Under the pieces are notes generated by a model that was given only the letters and a program-made list of their open reading frames with translations, was not told the DNA's origin and ran no database searches. From Aquabacterium sp. CECT 9606 (GTDB lineage Bacteria; Pseudomonadota; Gammaproteobacteria; Burkholderiales; Burkholderiaceae_C), in NCBI RefSeq assembly GCF_918741295.1, contig NZ_CAKKNB010000002.1:372001-436000 (forward strand): a DNA stretch of 64,000 nucleotides. Direction: 5' to 3'. Positions 52,127-60,775 of this stretch are shown piece after piece (the first letter of the stretch is position 1; each line of letters opens with the position of its first letter). The position numbers and the translations under genes were made by a program.

Positions 52127-52751
52127 GGTAAGGGTTGTACAGGCGCTCTTCGCCCAAGGTGCTCTCGGGGCCGTGCCCGGGCGTGAAGGTGACATCGTCA
52201 CCCAGCGGCAGCAGCTTGTGTTTGATGGCGTGGATCAGGTGGGCATGGTTGCCTTGCGGGAAGTCGGTGCGCCCAATGCCACCGGCGAACAGCACATCGC
52301 CCACGAAGGCGTGGCGCGTGGTGGGCTCGAACAGGATGACGTGGCCCGGCGTGTGGCCGGGGCAATGCAGCACTTGCAAGGTGCAGTGGCCGATCTGAAC
52401 CGTGTCGCCATCGGCCAGCCAGCGCGTGGGCGCAAAGTGCTCGGCTTGGGGAAAGCCAAACATTTGTGATTGCTGGGGCAGGGCGTCAATCCAGAACTGG
52501 TCGGCCGGGTGCGGGCCCACGATGGGCAACTGGTACTCGCGAGCCAGGGTGCCGGTGGCGCCCGCGTGGTCGATGTGGGCGTGGGTGAGCCAGATGGCCT
52601 TGAGGTTCAGGCCGCGTGCTTTGACCTGGCTCATCAGCTTGGGGATGTCGCCGCCGGGGTCGATCAAGGCGGCGTCTTTGGTTTCATCGCACCAGACCAG
52701 GGAGCAGTTTTGCTCGAAGGCGGTGACGGGGATGGTGAGGCGGTGGAACAT
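52119..52751 (-). CDS. Metallo-beta-lactamase-fold hydrolase, glyoxalase II-like
   Basis: A 210-residue MBL-fold protein. The metal-binding motif THAHIDH is at residues 56-62, with CPGHTPGHV and a later FVGDVLFAGGIGRTD segment, matching the small glyoxalase II/persulfide dioxygenase-like group. It hydrolyses a thioester or similar ligand. The start is the ATG giving the canonical N-terminus FHRLTIPVTAFEQN; a frame open upstream is not conserved. Between this gene and the TetR gene (52752-53035) I saw no gene. Confidence 0.88.
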   Translation of the reverse strand: MFHRLTIPVTAFEQNCSLVWCDETKDAALIDPGGDIPKLMSQVKARGLNLKAIWLTHAHIDHAGATGTLAREYQLPIVGPHPADQFWIDALPQQSQMFGFPQAEHFAPTRWLADGDTVQIGHCTLQVLHCPGHTPGHVILFEPTTRHAFVGDVLFAGGIGRTDFPQGNHAHLIHAIKHKLLPLGDDVTFTPGHGPESTLGEERLYNPYLK

Positions 52752-53035
52752 CCTTTGAATTATAGGAAGCTGAAAACATGGTTTCGAACTTGCATGGTGG
52801 GCTTGATCAATGAGGTGCTGTTCATGCACTTTTGTGGGCCGAGACTATTGTGATCTGGCGAAGCGCTCGGCCAACCAGTGGCAGCTTACGACCCAGCCAT
52901 GGCCACCTTGAAAGAACAGGGAGTCTGTCGAACGTGCACGCTTGAATGGCTCTCTTGTTCAACCATCATCGATTGCTTGAGCCCATCGTTCATATCCATC
53001 AGGCCGAGATCGGGCCTGACTTCAACCAACCAGCC

Positions 53036-53719
53036 TCACACCCGGGGCGATCCGCCACCTGGAGTTTTAGCTGGTGCGAACGCCCTCAGGAAGGTGTCTA
53101 CACAGGCATCAATGTGCGCCAAGTCCTGCGCTGGATCTGCACGCTGCAGACCCAGCATCAGCTTGAAGTTTGCCGCACCCAGGAGCAAAGAGAGGAATTG
53201 ATCCGCCGCGATCAGTGGCTGCTCTACCCGAAGCGACTGGGCCTTGTGGGCTGCCTCCAGGTAGCTGGCAACACCCTGGATGATGCGAGCGGGGCCTTGG
53301 TCATAAAAGGTTCGGCATACCTTTTCTTGCTTGCCTGCCAAGTTGAACAGCATTCGCTGCTGTGCGACCACTTGCTCATCCCTCATGAGCAGAAGGAATT
53401 GAGCACCCATGCGCTTCAAGGCGTCTCCTGGATTGTTCGCGTCCAGGTCTTGGCTAACGGCCATGCCAGCGACTTTGTCGCTGAGTGTGCTGACCACAGC
53501 CGAGAACAGTTCATCTTTGGACGGGTAGTAGGTGTAGACCGTGACCTTTGAGACCCCGGCCTCCTGGGCGACCGACTCCATGCTGGTCCTGTCGAAACCA
53601 AGCTGAAGGAACTGGGACGCGGCGGCGTCCAACACGCGCTGAATTCGCTCAGCGCTGCGGGGGCGTCCTCGACGCGAGGCTGGCGGGGTGGAGTCGGGCA
53701 TTTCAAGAATGGAAGTCAT
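53036..53719 (-). CDS. TetR-family transcriptional regulator
   Basis: A 227-residue TetR regulator. The N-terminal DNA-binding domain (ERIQRVLDAAASQFLQLGF; TSMESVAQEAGVSKVTVYTYYPSKDELF) is canonical; the C-terminal part is the ligand and dimerisation domain. It is divergent from the catabolic cluster beginning at 53853, with an exact palindrome in the gap, and most likely represses it. The inducer is probably an acyl-CoA or an aromatic or lipid-like compound, judged from the target genes. Confidence 0.92.
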   Translation of the reverse strand: MTSILEMPDSTPPASRRGRPRSAERIQRVLDAAASQFLQLGFDRTSMESVAQEAGVSKVTVYTYYPSKDELFSAVVSTLSDKVAGMAVSQDLDANNPGDALKRMGAQFLLLMRDEQVVAQQRMLFNLAGKQEKVCRTFYDQGPARIIQGVASYLEAAHKAQSLRVEQPLIAADQFLSLLLGAANFKLMLGLQRADPAQDLAHIDACVDTFLRAFAPAKTPGGGSPRV

Positions 53720-53759
53720 GGCAAGGACATAGGGTCTATCCTACCCTGCAAATATATAT

Positions 53760-53778
53760 TTACTGAACCGTTCAGTAA
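53760..53778. promoter_or_regulatory. Palindromic TetR operator
   Basis: Exact 9-bp arms TTACTGAAC and GTTCAGTAA flank one central C. It lies 41 bp before the tetR start and 74 bp before the start of the hydratase-hydrolase gene, next to an AT-rich stretch (AATATATATT) that could be a -10 region. The position suits a repressor of both genes. Confidence 0.7.
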
Positions 53779-53852
53779 TGCTAAAGTGATCGCATTCGTT
53801 GGTGTCCGACACATGGGCGCCGCACAGCTTCATTTGAAGAGGAGTGTTGATC

Positions 53853-55766
53853 ATGGGTGCCTATGCCACGGCTCAGCCGCCAACTGCGGCCGCGCGGATC
53901 CAGGTGGAACGATGCGGCGCGGTGGCCATCGTGAAGATTTTTGGGGATGCGATGGCATTGTTCGGCGTCGAGCTGCTGGATCCGTTTGATCGAACCATTC
54001 GCCTCCTGGATGCCGATCCCGGCATTCAGTGCGTCGTGTTGACCAGCGCGCATCCAGACCGTTTCATCAGCCATGCCGACGTGGCTTGGCTCCAGACTGA
54101 AGGGGCCGCCATCCCGGCGCTGGGCAGGGCGCTGTCCAAAGGTGTGATGCACATGGCCGGCATCGCTGCAAGCACTTGGCTGGGCCGAGCGCTGGTGCGC
54201 TACACACCACTGCACGGTGCTGTGCAACTGCATCGCCTGCATGGCGTGCTGTCGTTCATGCAGCGAAGCGGCGTGGTGTACATCGCGGCCTTGAACGGGT
54301 CTGCGCTCGGCTTGGGTGCCGAGATCGCCTGGGCGTGCGACCTGCGTGTGATGCGCGACCGCGACGATGCCGTCATTGGCCACCCGGAAGTGCTGCTCGG
54401 CTTTGCGCCGGGTGCAGGGGGGACTCAGCGATTGACCCGCCTGCTCGGCGAGCATAAGACACTGGTGGCCATGCTGGAGGGCCGTCCCTTCCAGGCGCAA
54501 GAGGCGCTCAAGCTGGGTATCGTCGATGCGCTGGTGCCGGCAGGCACCGAGGTCAACGCCGCCATCGCGCTGTCTGGGCGATTCGCGGGGCGTCAACGGT
54601 GGGCCATTTCCTCCATCAAACAGGCGGTGTACCTGGGCGGGTCAGAGACGCTGCCGCAAGGGCTCTTGAGAGAGAGTCGCGAGTTTGTGGCGGCACTTCC
54701 CCTTCGGGAATCGCAGTCATTGATGCAGGACTATCTGGCCCGTACGGCCCGCCACGGCGAACTGCCACTGTACCGGCCAGAGGCTTATGCCAAGGCCTTG
54801 CAGCAGGGCAAGTTCACAGACGATGAACCGACCGAGGCGCTGAGGCCCACCAGTGAATTCACCCGTGAAGACGTTGCGTTCACATCAGGGCAGGACACCT
54901 GCAAGGCTTGGTTCTACAGGCCTGAAGGTCCAGCACTGGCGCCGTTGGTGGTGATGGGCCATGGCATTGGAGCTACGCGAGAAATGGGGCTGGACGCCTA
55001 CGCGCGGCGGTTCGCACAGGCCGGGATCGCTGTCCTGGCCTTCACCTACCGCAACTTCGGTGACAGTGGTGGCGCGCAACGCCAGCTCATTTCGATCGCC
55101 TCTCAAGAGCAAGACTGGCATGCCGCGATCGACCACGGTAAACAACTGCCGGGTGTGGACGCGCGCCGGGTGGCCATTTGGGGATCGTCCTTCGGCGGCG
55201 GCCATGTGATCACCATCGCCTCACAGCGACGGGATTTGACATCGGCGGTTGCGCAATGCCCGTTCACGGAGGGGCGTGCCAGCGCCTCTGCCTTGGGCCT
55301 GCTGGAAAGCCTGAAGCTGATGCCCACCGTCTTGATCGACATGCTGGCGGCCATGGGCTTGGGCAAGGGGCGCATGTTGGCCATCGCCGCCGAGCCTGGC
55401 AAGCCCGCGCTCATGTCGGCGCACGATGCACTGCCTGGCTACAAGATGATCACGCCGCCGGGGGTGAATTTCGTCAACCAGACACCCGCACGCGTCATTC
55501 CCCGCCTGATCATGCACACCCCCGGGCGCAGGGCACGCGACATCCGGATTCCCATCTTGTTTTGTGTGTGCGACCACGACACCGTGGCGCCCTCTGAGGT
55601 GACTTTGAAGCACGTGCGCAAGGCACCACTGGGCACGGTCAAGACTTACCACGCAGGTCACTTTGAGTTTTATGTCGGCAAGGCCTTCGAGCAACTGGTT
55701 GTGGACCAATCGCGCTTCCTGATCGACACCCTCTTTGCCAATCAAAGAAAGGCGACGAACCCATGA
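53853..55766 (+). CDS. Enoyl-CoA hydratase/isomerase - alpha/beta-hydrolase fusion
   Basis: A 637-residue fusion. Residues about 1-260 are a crotonase fold: CVVLTSAHPDRFISHADVAWL, then SGVVYIAALNGSALGLGAE and LLGFAPGAGGTQRLTR. Residues about 330-635 are an alpha/beta hydrolase: a MGHGIGATREMGLDAYA oxyanion region, nucleophile Ser in WGSSFGGGH, an Asp in CVCDHDTVAP and the catalytic His in YHAGHFEFY. The fusion would hydrate or isomerise an acyl-CoA and cleave an ester or C-C bond in one enzyme. It heads the TetR-linked cluster, and the acyl-CoA ligase gene overlaps its end by 4 nt. A GTG start three codons earlier is possible, but AAGAGGAG before the ATG favours 53853. Confidence 0.85.
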   Translation: MGAYATAQPPTAAARIQVERCGAVAIVKIFGDAMALFGVELLDPFDRTIRLLDADPGIQCVVLTSAHPDRFISHADVAWLQTEGAAIPALGRALSKGVMHMAGIAASTWLGRALVRYTPLHGAVQLHRLHGVLSFMQRSGVVYIAALNGSALGLGAEIAWACDLRVMRDRDDAVIGHPEVLLGFAPGAGGTQRLTRLLGEHKTLVAMLEGRPFQAQEALKLGIVDALVPAGTEVNAAIALSGRFAGRQRWAISSIKQAVYLGGSETLPQGLLRESREFVAALPLRESQSLMQDYLARTARHGELPLYRPEAYAKALQQGKFTDDEPTEALRPTSEFTREDVAFTSGQDTCKAWFYRPEGPALAPLVVMGHGIGATREMGLDAYARRFAQAGIAVLAFTYRNFGDSGGAQRQLISIASQEQDWHAAIDHGKQLPGVDARRVAIWGSSFGGGHVITIASQRRDLTSAVAQCPFTEGRASASALGLLESLKLMPTVLIDMLAAMGLGKGRMLAIAAEPGKPALMSAHDALPGYKMITPPGVNFVNQTPARVIPRLIMHTPGRRARDIRIPILFCVCDHDTVAPSEVTLKHVRKAPLGTVKTYHAGHFEFYVGKAFEQLVVDQSRFLIDTLFANQRKATNP

Positions 55767-57211
55767 GCACGGCACCCACACAGACGCGGCCCCCTTACAT
55801 CCAGTTAACTGCCTTGCCGCATGACCGCATGGCCAGCCAGCCCCATGCGCGGTGCCTGGCCGACGAGGTCACGGCGCTCGACAATGCGGCCTTTCATCAA
55901 CGCGTTGTCAAGCGCGCAGAGGCGCTCAGCGAGCTTGGTGTGTCGGCGCACCATGTCGTGGCCATCATGTTGCCCAACGACATCGACTTTGTCGTGACCC
56001 TGTTCGCTGCCTGGCAGCTGGACGCAGCCGTCACCCCGGTGAACCCCGCCAGCACCGAGCTGGAGTTGAACCACCAGTTGGAGGACTCGGGGGCGCGTGT
56101 GCTGGTGTGCATGGGCGATGCCGGTGCCCTGAGCCTGCGCGAGAGGCACACGGATCGGCAACTGCACGAGGACGACCTGGCCCTGTTGATCTACACCAGC
56201 GGCACCACCGGCCGCCCCAAAGGCGTCATGCTGAGCCACGGAAACTTGCAGGCCATGGTCTGCGCCGGCGCCGAGGCACTGGAGATGTCGGAGGCTGACC
56301 GCTCTCTCCTGATCCTGCCCCTGTTCCACGTCAACGCCGTGGTGGTCAGCACCCTGGTGCCACTGTGCGTCGGTGGCAGCGTGGTCATTGCAGACAAGTT
56401 CTCTCCCACCACCTTCTTCGACAAGGTACAGGCTTACCAACCCACCTACTTCAGCGGGGTGCCAACGATCTTCGCCATGCTGTTGGCGAGGGCAGACCAG
56501 GATGCATCGTGGACGCGCTCGTTGCGACTCGCCTTGTGTGGCGCAGCGCCAGCCCAACCTGGCACGCTTGCGGGCTTTCAGGACCGATTTGGTGTGCCCA
56601 TCCTGGAAGGCTATGGGCTTTCAGAGGCCACTTGCGCCAGCACGCTCAACCCCTTGAGCGGCGTCCAAAAGCCTGGCACCGTTGGCTTGCCGCTTCCGGG
56701 CCAGGAGGTGCGCGTCGTGCTGGCTTCTGGTCAGACCGCACCGGTCGGTGAAGTCGGTGAAGTACAGATCAAAGGCCCGACGGTCATGCGCGGCTACCTG
56801 GGACGCCCTGAAGAGACTGCCAAGACACTGGTTGATGGCTGGCTGAAAACAGGCGACCTGGGCCATCTGGACGCCGATGGCTACCTGGCCCTCGTGGGCC
56901 GTTCCAAGGAAATGATCATCCGAGGTGGTGAGAACGTCTACCCCAAAGAAGTGGAAGACGCGCTGTGCCATCACCCATCTGTGAGCGCCGCCGCGGTGAT
57001 CGGTCTGCCAGACCTCCTGTGGGGCGAGCGTGTTGTCGCCGCAGTCGAGGTTGTCCATGCCCTCACGCCCGAGGAGTTGATGGACTTCAGTGCCAACTCA
57101 CTGGCACCTTACAAGCGGCCTGTCGAGATCCGCGTCATGCCTGCGCTGCCGCGCACTGCGGTGGGCAAAGTCAACAAGCCGCAGCTCAAGTTGTGGTGGC
57201 TTGAGGCTTGA
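55763..57211 (+). CDS. Acyl-CoA synthetase (AMP-dependent ligase)
   Basis: A 482-residue ANL-family ligase. The phosphate-binding loop is YTSGTTGRPKG, then GYGLSEATC, TGDLGHLDADGYL, GRSKEMIIRGGENVYP and the catalytic lysine in AVGKVNKPQL. It activates a carboxylate with ATP and CoA, probably the first step of the pathway. The start overlaps the preceding fusion gene (ATGA). Length is slightly below the usual 500-550 residues, but all motifs are present. Confidence 0.93.
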   Translation: MSTAPTQTRPPYIQLTALPHDRMASQPHARCLADEVTALDNAAFHQRVVKRAEALSELGVSAHHVVAIMLPNDIDFVVTLFAAWQLDAAVTPVNPASTELELNHQLEDSGARVLVCMGDAGALSLRERHTDRQLHEDDLALLIYTSGTTGRPKGVMLSHGNLQAMVCAGAEALEMSEADRSLLILPLFHVNAVVVSTLVPLCVGGSVVIADKFSPTTFFDKVQAYQPTYFSGVPTIFAMLLARADQDASWTRSLRLALCGAAPAQPGTLAGFQDRFGVPILEGYGLSEATCASTLNPLSGVQKPGTVGLPLPGQEVRVVLASGQTAPVGEVGEVQIKGPTVMRGYLGRPEETAKTLVDGWLKTGDLGHLDADGYLALVGRSKEMIIRGGENVYPKEVEDALCHHPSVSAAAVIGLPDLLWGERVVAAVEVVHALTPEELMDFSANSLAPYKRPVEIRVMPALPRTAVGKVNKPQLKLWWLEA

Positions 57212-57300
57212 GGCCTCAACCGCCGATGCATCAAGGCCCCGCGCCCCCGGCGCCAGCCATCGCCCCTACTCACTCCGTCCCTCACTGAAAGGAAAGCACC

Positions 57301-57750
57301 ATGCCCTACTGGAAGATTTACTCACCTGAAGGAACTTACACCAAAGAAGACAAGCAGGCGATGAGCACGGCCATCACCGACATCTACGTCGAGTTTGCCG
57401 AGCTGCCTCGCTTCTATGTCGTTGTCTTGTTCGAAGATCGACCGGCCGACACCATCTGGGTGGGCGGTGAGCCTGCCAACCACTTTGTGCGCATCGTGGT
57501 GGACCACATCGCCCGGCAGGTCGACACCCCCGAGCTCAGGCTGATGACCATGGAGGCCGTCGAAGCCGCCATCGAGCCCTTTGTCAAGGACAGAGGATTG
57601 GATTGGGAGGTTCACATCGATGAAACGCCGTTCGACCTCTGGCGAACACAGGGCATGACACCACCGCCCCCCGAATCGGAGGCCGAGCGCCTGTGGGCGG
57701 CAGAAAACCGGGCCGTGCCCTGGGAGCACCCGGAACGACCGAGCGCTTGA
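57301..57750 (+). CDS. Tautomerase-superfamily protein (Tautomerase_3, cis-CaaD-like)
   Basis: A 149-residue protein. After Met removal the N-terminus is PYWKIYSPEGTYT, so Pro-1 would be the catalytic amine, as in 4-oxalocrotonate tautomerase and cis-3-chloroacrylate dehalogenase. YVVVLFEDRPADTIWVGGEP and VRIVVDHIARQ follow. It may isomerise or hydrate an unsaturated acid from the pathway. An AAGGAAAG ribosome-binding sequence precedes the ATG. The exact reaction cannot be told. Confidence 0.8.
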   Translation: MPYWKIYSPEGTYTKEDKQAMSTAITDIYVEFAELPRFYVVVLFEDRPADTIWVGGEPANHFVRIVVDHIARQVDTPELRLMTMEAVEAAIEPFVKDRGLDWEVHIDETPFDLWRTQGMTPPPPESEAERLWAAENRAVPWEHPERPSA

Positions 57751-57815
57751 TCCGCTGTTTGACCTGACTTCACTTGTACACCATCACCCGCCTCAGGGTG
57801 CAACAGGAGACCTCC

Positions 57816-58223
57816 ATGAGCAAGACCCCCACCGCAGAAGAGATCTGCCACTTCATCGATGCTGCTTTCAAGCTGACCCTCCAGGACCCGAAATTCGTCG
57901 AGAAGGTCAAGAAGGCCGCCATCACCATCAAGGTGGTGACCACGAACCCCGACGCGGTCTTGGTGATGGACATGGCCCACCAGACCGTGAGCCTGGTGCA
58001 TGGCGATGTGCAGGCAGACGCCACGATGCGCATGAGCGGCGACACCGCCAACCGGTTCTGGCAGGGCAAGGTCAACATGCTGGGCGCCATCACGCGCGGG
58101 GCCGTGAAGGTTCAGGGCCACCTTCCGGGTGTCATTCGCGCCTTGCCTTTGGCCATGAAGGTGTTCCCTGCTTATGTGGCCGAACTGCGCAAGGCTGGAC
58201 GAACAGACCTGATCGTGGCTTGA
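57816..58223 (+). CDS. SCP2 sterol-carrier-domain protein
   Basis: A 135-residue SCP2-like protein. VKKAAITIKVVTTNPDAVLVMDM and DVQADATMRMSGDTANRFWQGKVN, then MLGAITRGAVKVQGHL, are typical of the SCP2 lipid-binding fold. It would hold a hydrophobic pathway intermediate. The start with AGGAGACC upstream is chosen over a frame 14 codons longer. It is the fourth gene of the cluster. Confidence 0.85.
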   Translation: MSKTPTAEEICHFIDAAFKLTLQDPKFVEKVKKAAITIKVVTTNPDAVLVMDMAHQTVSLVHGDVQADATMRMSGDTANRFWQGKVNMLGAITRGAVKVQGHLPGVIRALPLAMKVFPAYVAELRKAGRTDLIVA

Positions 58224-58251
58224 GTGACTGAGCTGCCAAGAAAGTAACCTC

Positions 58252-59286
58252 ATGATCAAGAAAACCTTCGCGCTCACGCTTGCGCTGTTCACCTTGTCGG
58301 CACAGGCCCAATCTGGCAAGCCGCTGTTTTGCGTCTGGGACATTCTGGGCAAGTCAGGCGACGTCTACAACCTGGTGCTGGACCAAAGCATTCACATGGC
58401 CAAGCTGGGCATGCCTTTCGAGATGCGGGCCTATACCGACGAGCGCGTGGCGATTGAAGACTACCGCGCTGGACAGTGTGTCGGCGTGGTCGCCACGGGC
58501 TTTCGGGTGAGGCCGTTCAACGGGATTTCCGGCTCGATCGACAGCATGGGCTCGGCCCTTGTCATCAAAGAGGGCAAAGTCGACATGGCGGGCAGCTATG
58601 AGGCCCTGCGGCGCGTGATCACGGTTCTGTCCAGTCCTCAGGCGGCCAAGCTCATGCGAGAGGGCGCACATGAAGTGGGAGGCATCTTGCCCGTTGGTGC
58701 GGCCTACCCGATGATCAAGGACCGCACAAGCACCCGGTTGGATCAGCTCGCGGGCAAGCGCATCGGCGTGTTCGATCAGGACAAGCCACAGGCCCTGCTG
58801 ATTCAGCAATTGGGCGCTCAAGCGATATCCGTCGATGTCGCCAGCGTGGGCACCAAATTCAACAACGGCATGGTTGACATGATCCACCTCCCAGCCCTGA
58901 CTTACAGGCCATTTGAGCTTTCCAAGGGCATGGGAACTCAAGGCGCGGTGGTTCGCGTGCCGGCCATGTTCCCAACCGTGCAGATGCTGTTCAACGCAGA
59001 CAAGCTGCCTCAGGGCTTTGGCGAGGCATCCAGGCAATTCTGGTTGGCTCAGTTTGAGCGCCAGATGCAAAACATCCAGCGGGCCGAGGCATCCATTCCA
59101 GCGAAGGTGTGGACAGAAGTGGAACCCGCCGTCCTGGCGAGCTATGTGGCGTCATTGAAAGAGGGGCGACTCATCGGGGCGAAGCAGGGGCTGTACGCCA
59201 AACGCACCTTGAACATGCTCAAGAAGGCCCGTTGCGCAGGTAGCCCTGTCAACGCTGAATGCGCCGTTGCCACCGAAGTGGACTGA
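58252..59286 (+). CDS. Putative periplasmic solute-binding protein (DUF6091/AdeT-like)
   Basis: A 344-residue protein with a signal peptide (KTFALTLALFTLSAQAQ). The mature part has CVWDILGKSGDVYNLVLDQ, YRAGQCVGVVATGFR and QLAGKRIGVFDQDKPQALLI, matching the putative solute-binding proteins related to AdeT and distant to TRAP binding proteins. It probably binds a substrate in the periplasm for uptake. No transporter membrane genes are adjacent. It is the fifth gene of the cluster. Confidence 0.75.
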   Translation: MIKKTFALTLALFTLSAQAQSGKPLFCVWDILGKSGDVYNLVLDQSIHMAKLGMPFEMRAYTDERVAIEDYRAGQCVGVVATGFRVRPFNGISGSIDSMGSALVIKEGKVDMAGSYEALRRVITVLSSPQAAKLMREGAHEVGGILPVGAAYPMIKDRTSTRLDQLAGKRIGVFDQDKPQALLIQQLGAQAISVDVASVGTKFNNGMVDMIHLPALTYRPFELSKGMGTQGAVVRVPAMFPTVQMLFNADKLPQGFGEASRQFWLAQFERQMQNIQRAEASIPAKVWTEVEPAVLASYVASLKEGRLIGAKQGLYAKRTLNMLKKARCAGSPVNAECAVATEVD

Positions 59287-59333
59287 CCCTGGCGTTGGTT
59301 CCGCAGCCCTTTTAATATTGACAGGCAGGAAAA

Positions 59334-60119
59334 ATGACCACGACTGAAAACTCATGGGTGCTCATCACGGGCGCATCGAGCGGCTTTGGCGAGGAATTTG
59401 CCCGCCAATATGCCCAGCAAGGGCGCTCACTGGTCCTCGTAGCGCGCCGGCTGGACCGGATGCAAGCACTCGCCGAGGCGCTGCGCGGCCAATACCACAT
59501 TGACGTCTTGGTGGAGCAGGTCGATCTCTCGGACCTGGCTGCTGTCGGCCGACTCCATGATCGCCTTCAGCAGCAAGGCGTCGCCATTGACATCCTGATC
59601 AACAACGCCGGCCATGGATTGCAAGGCCGGTTTGTCGAGAGTCGACTTGAGGCGACGCTGGAGATGGTGCAGCTTGATGTCGCGAGCCTGACGGCGATGA
59701 CCCACTTGTTCGCCCAAGACATGCGGGCGCGCGGGCGCGGAAAAATCTTGCTGGTGGCCAGCCTGTTGGCTTACCAGGGCGTGCAGAACTTCGCCGTCTA
59801 CGCCGCCGCCAAGGCCTACGTCCTGCGTCTGGGTGAAGCGCTGCATCGTGAGCTCAAGCGCGATGGCATAACGGTGACGACACTGTGCCCAGGCATGTCG
59901 GATACCGGCTTTGCAGCCGCAGCAAAGCAGAGGATCACTCCGGTGCTGAGTCAGCTGATGATGCAGCCAGCCCCCGTTGTACGCGCCGGTATTCGCGCCT
60001 TGGAAGCCGGCCGCATCAGCATTGTGGCTGGATGGGCGAACAAAGCGCTGGTGGTCCTGACGTGGGCAACACCGCGGTGGATGCACCAGGCGTTCATGTC
60101 TCGCGCGATGAATGGATGA
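59334..60119 (+). CDS. SDR-family dehydrogenase
   Basis: A 261-residue short-chain dehydrogenase. The NAD(P) motif is TGASSGFGEEFA, then NNAGHG, and the catalytic YAAAKAYV (Tyr-x3-Lys). Arg-rich VLVARRLDRM suggests NADP. It is the last gene of the cluster, with GGCAGGAAAA before the ATG. It probably oxidises or reduces the hydroxyl group made by the upstream hydratase, though this is inference. Confidence 0.88.
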   Translation: MTTTENSWVLITGASSGFGEEFARQYAQQGRSLVLVARRLDRMQALAEALRGQYHIDVLVEQVDLSDLAAVGRLHDRLQQQGVAIDILINNAGHGLQGRFVESRLEATLEMVQLDVASLTAMTHLFAQDMRARGRGKILLVASLLAYQGVQNFAVYAAAKAYVLRLGEALHRELKRDGITVTTLCPGMSDTGFAAAAKQRITPVLSQLMMQPAPVVRAGIRALEAGRISIVAGWANKALVVLTWATPRWMHQAFMSRAMNG

Positions 60120-60360
60120 TCGCGGCTATCAAGAGCCCCGCCCAGAATCTCCGCTGTAACGAACACCATCAGGGTCATGGCATCGCCGAGAACTGCGTTC
60201 GCGGACGCCATTTGCTTAGGCCGACTGCCCTCTGATACGGGGCCCGGCAGTTGGGGCAACTCCAAGTCTGGCTGAAGATGATCAGCATTGGCTGCACGCT
60301 AGGAAACAGCATACCGCCCAACCGCAGCACCTAGTCAGCTGCGCCTCGCACAGCGGCCGA

Positions 60361-60764
60361 TCACTGGGCTTGGAGGAGATCCACGAGATCCTTCGGCCAA
60401 GTCATATTCGCAGCCTCGCCTTTTTTCAAAGATGCCGTCCATGCCGTTGCCGACTCAGCGAGCCTGCGACATCGACGAGTTGTTGCCAAATCGATGGGTC
60501 CAGGGTCGAGCGCCCGCGCCATGCTGAGCGCGGTCAGTGATTCAGCGCAACTGCAATGTCCATTTCGGGATGGGCTTCTCTCAGCACCCTCAAAAGGCTT
60601 TTGACCATGTTCGCTTCTTCCGGAAGCGTCGCGCCACTTTCGAACAATCCAAGGACGGAGGTGCGGCTCGGCGTCGATGCCTTCACAGATTCACGGACCA
60701 GTGCAGTCAACGATGCCCAGGTGAACCCCTGCCCGAGGGGAGTGCCAAAGTGGACAGCGACTGC
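60361..60764 (-). pseudogene. Probable decayed gene (two disruptions)
   Basis: The 656-bp gap 60120-60775 has no complete gene. On the minus strand 60764-60537 an open frame reads a protein-like 76 residues (GTPLGQGFTWASL; TSVLGLFESGATLPEEANM; LLRVLREAHPEMDIAVAL) with no start codon, ending in TGA at 60534-60536. The same frame then continues (STLDPSIWQQLVDVAGSL), and a shift into another frame continues into AESATAWTASLKKGEAANM and WPKDLVDLLQAQ, ending at 60361. A premature stop plus a frameshift suggests decay. The family was not recognised. In 60120-60360 I see nothing. Confidence 0.35.
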
Positions 60765-60775
60765 CTACCTCGGCT

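Noticed and set aside
52119..52751. MBL hydrolase as third member of the YqcI-DUF1989 unit
   Set aside because: It is convergent on the opposite strand, so the overlap is only of gene ends.
52752..53035. Possible small genes between the MBL and tetR genes
   Set aside because: Several short frames exist, but none has a start with Shine-Dalgarno or domain features.
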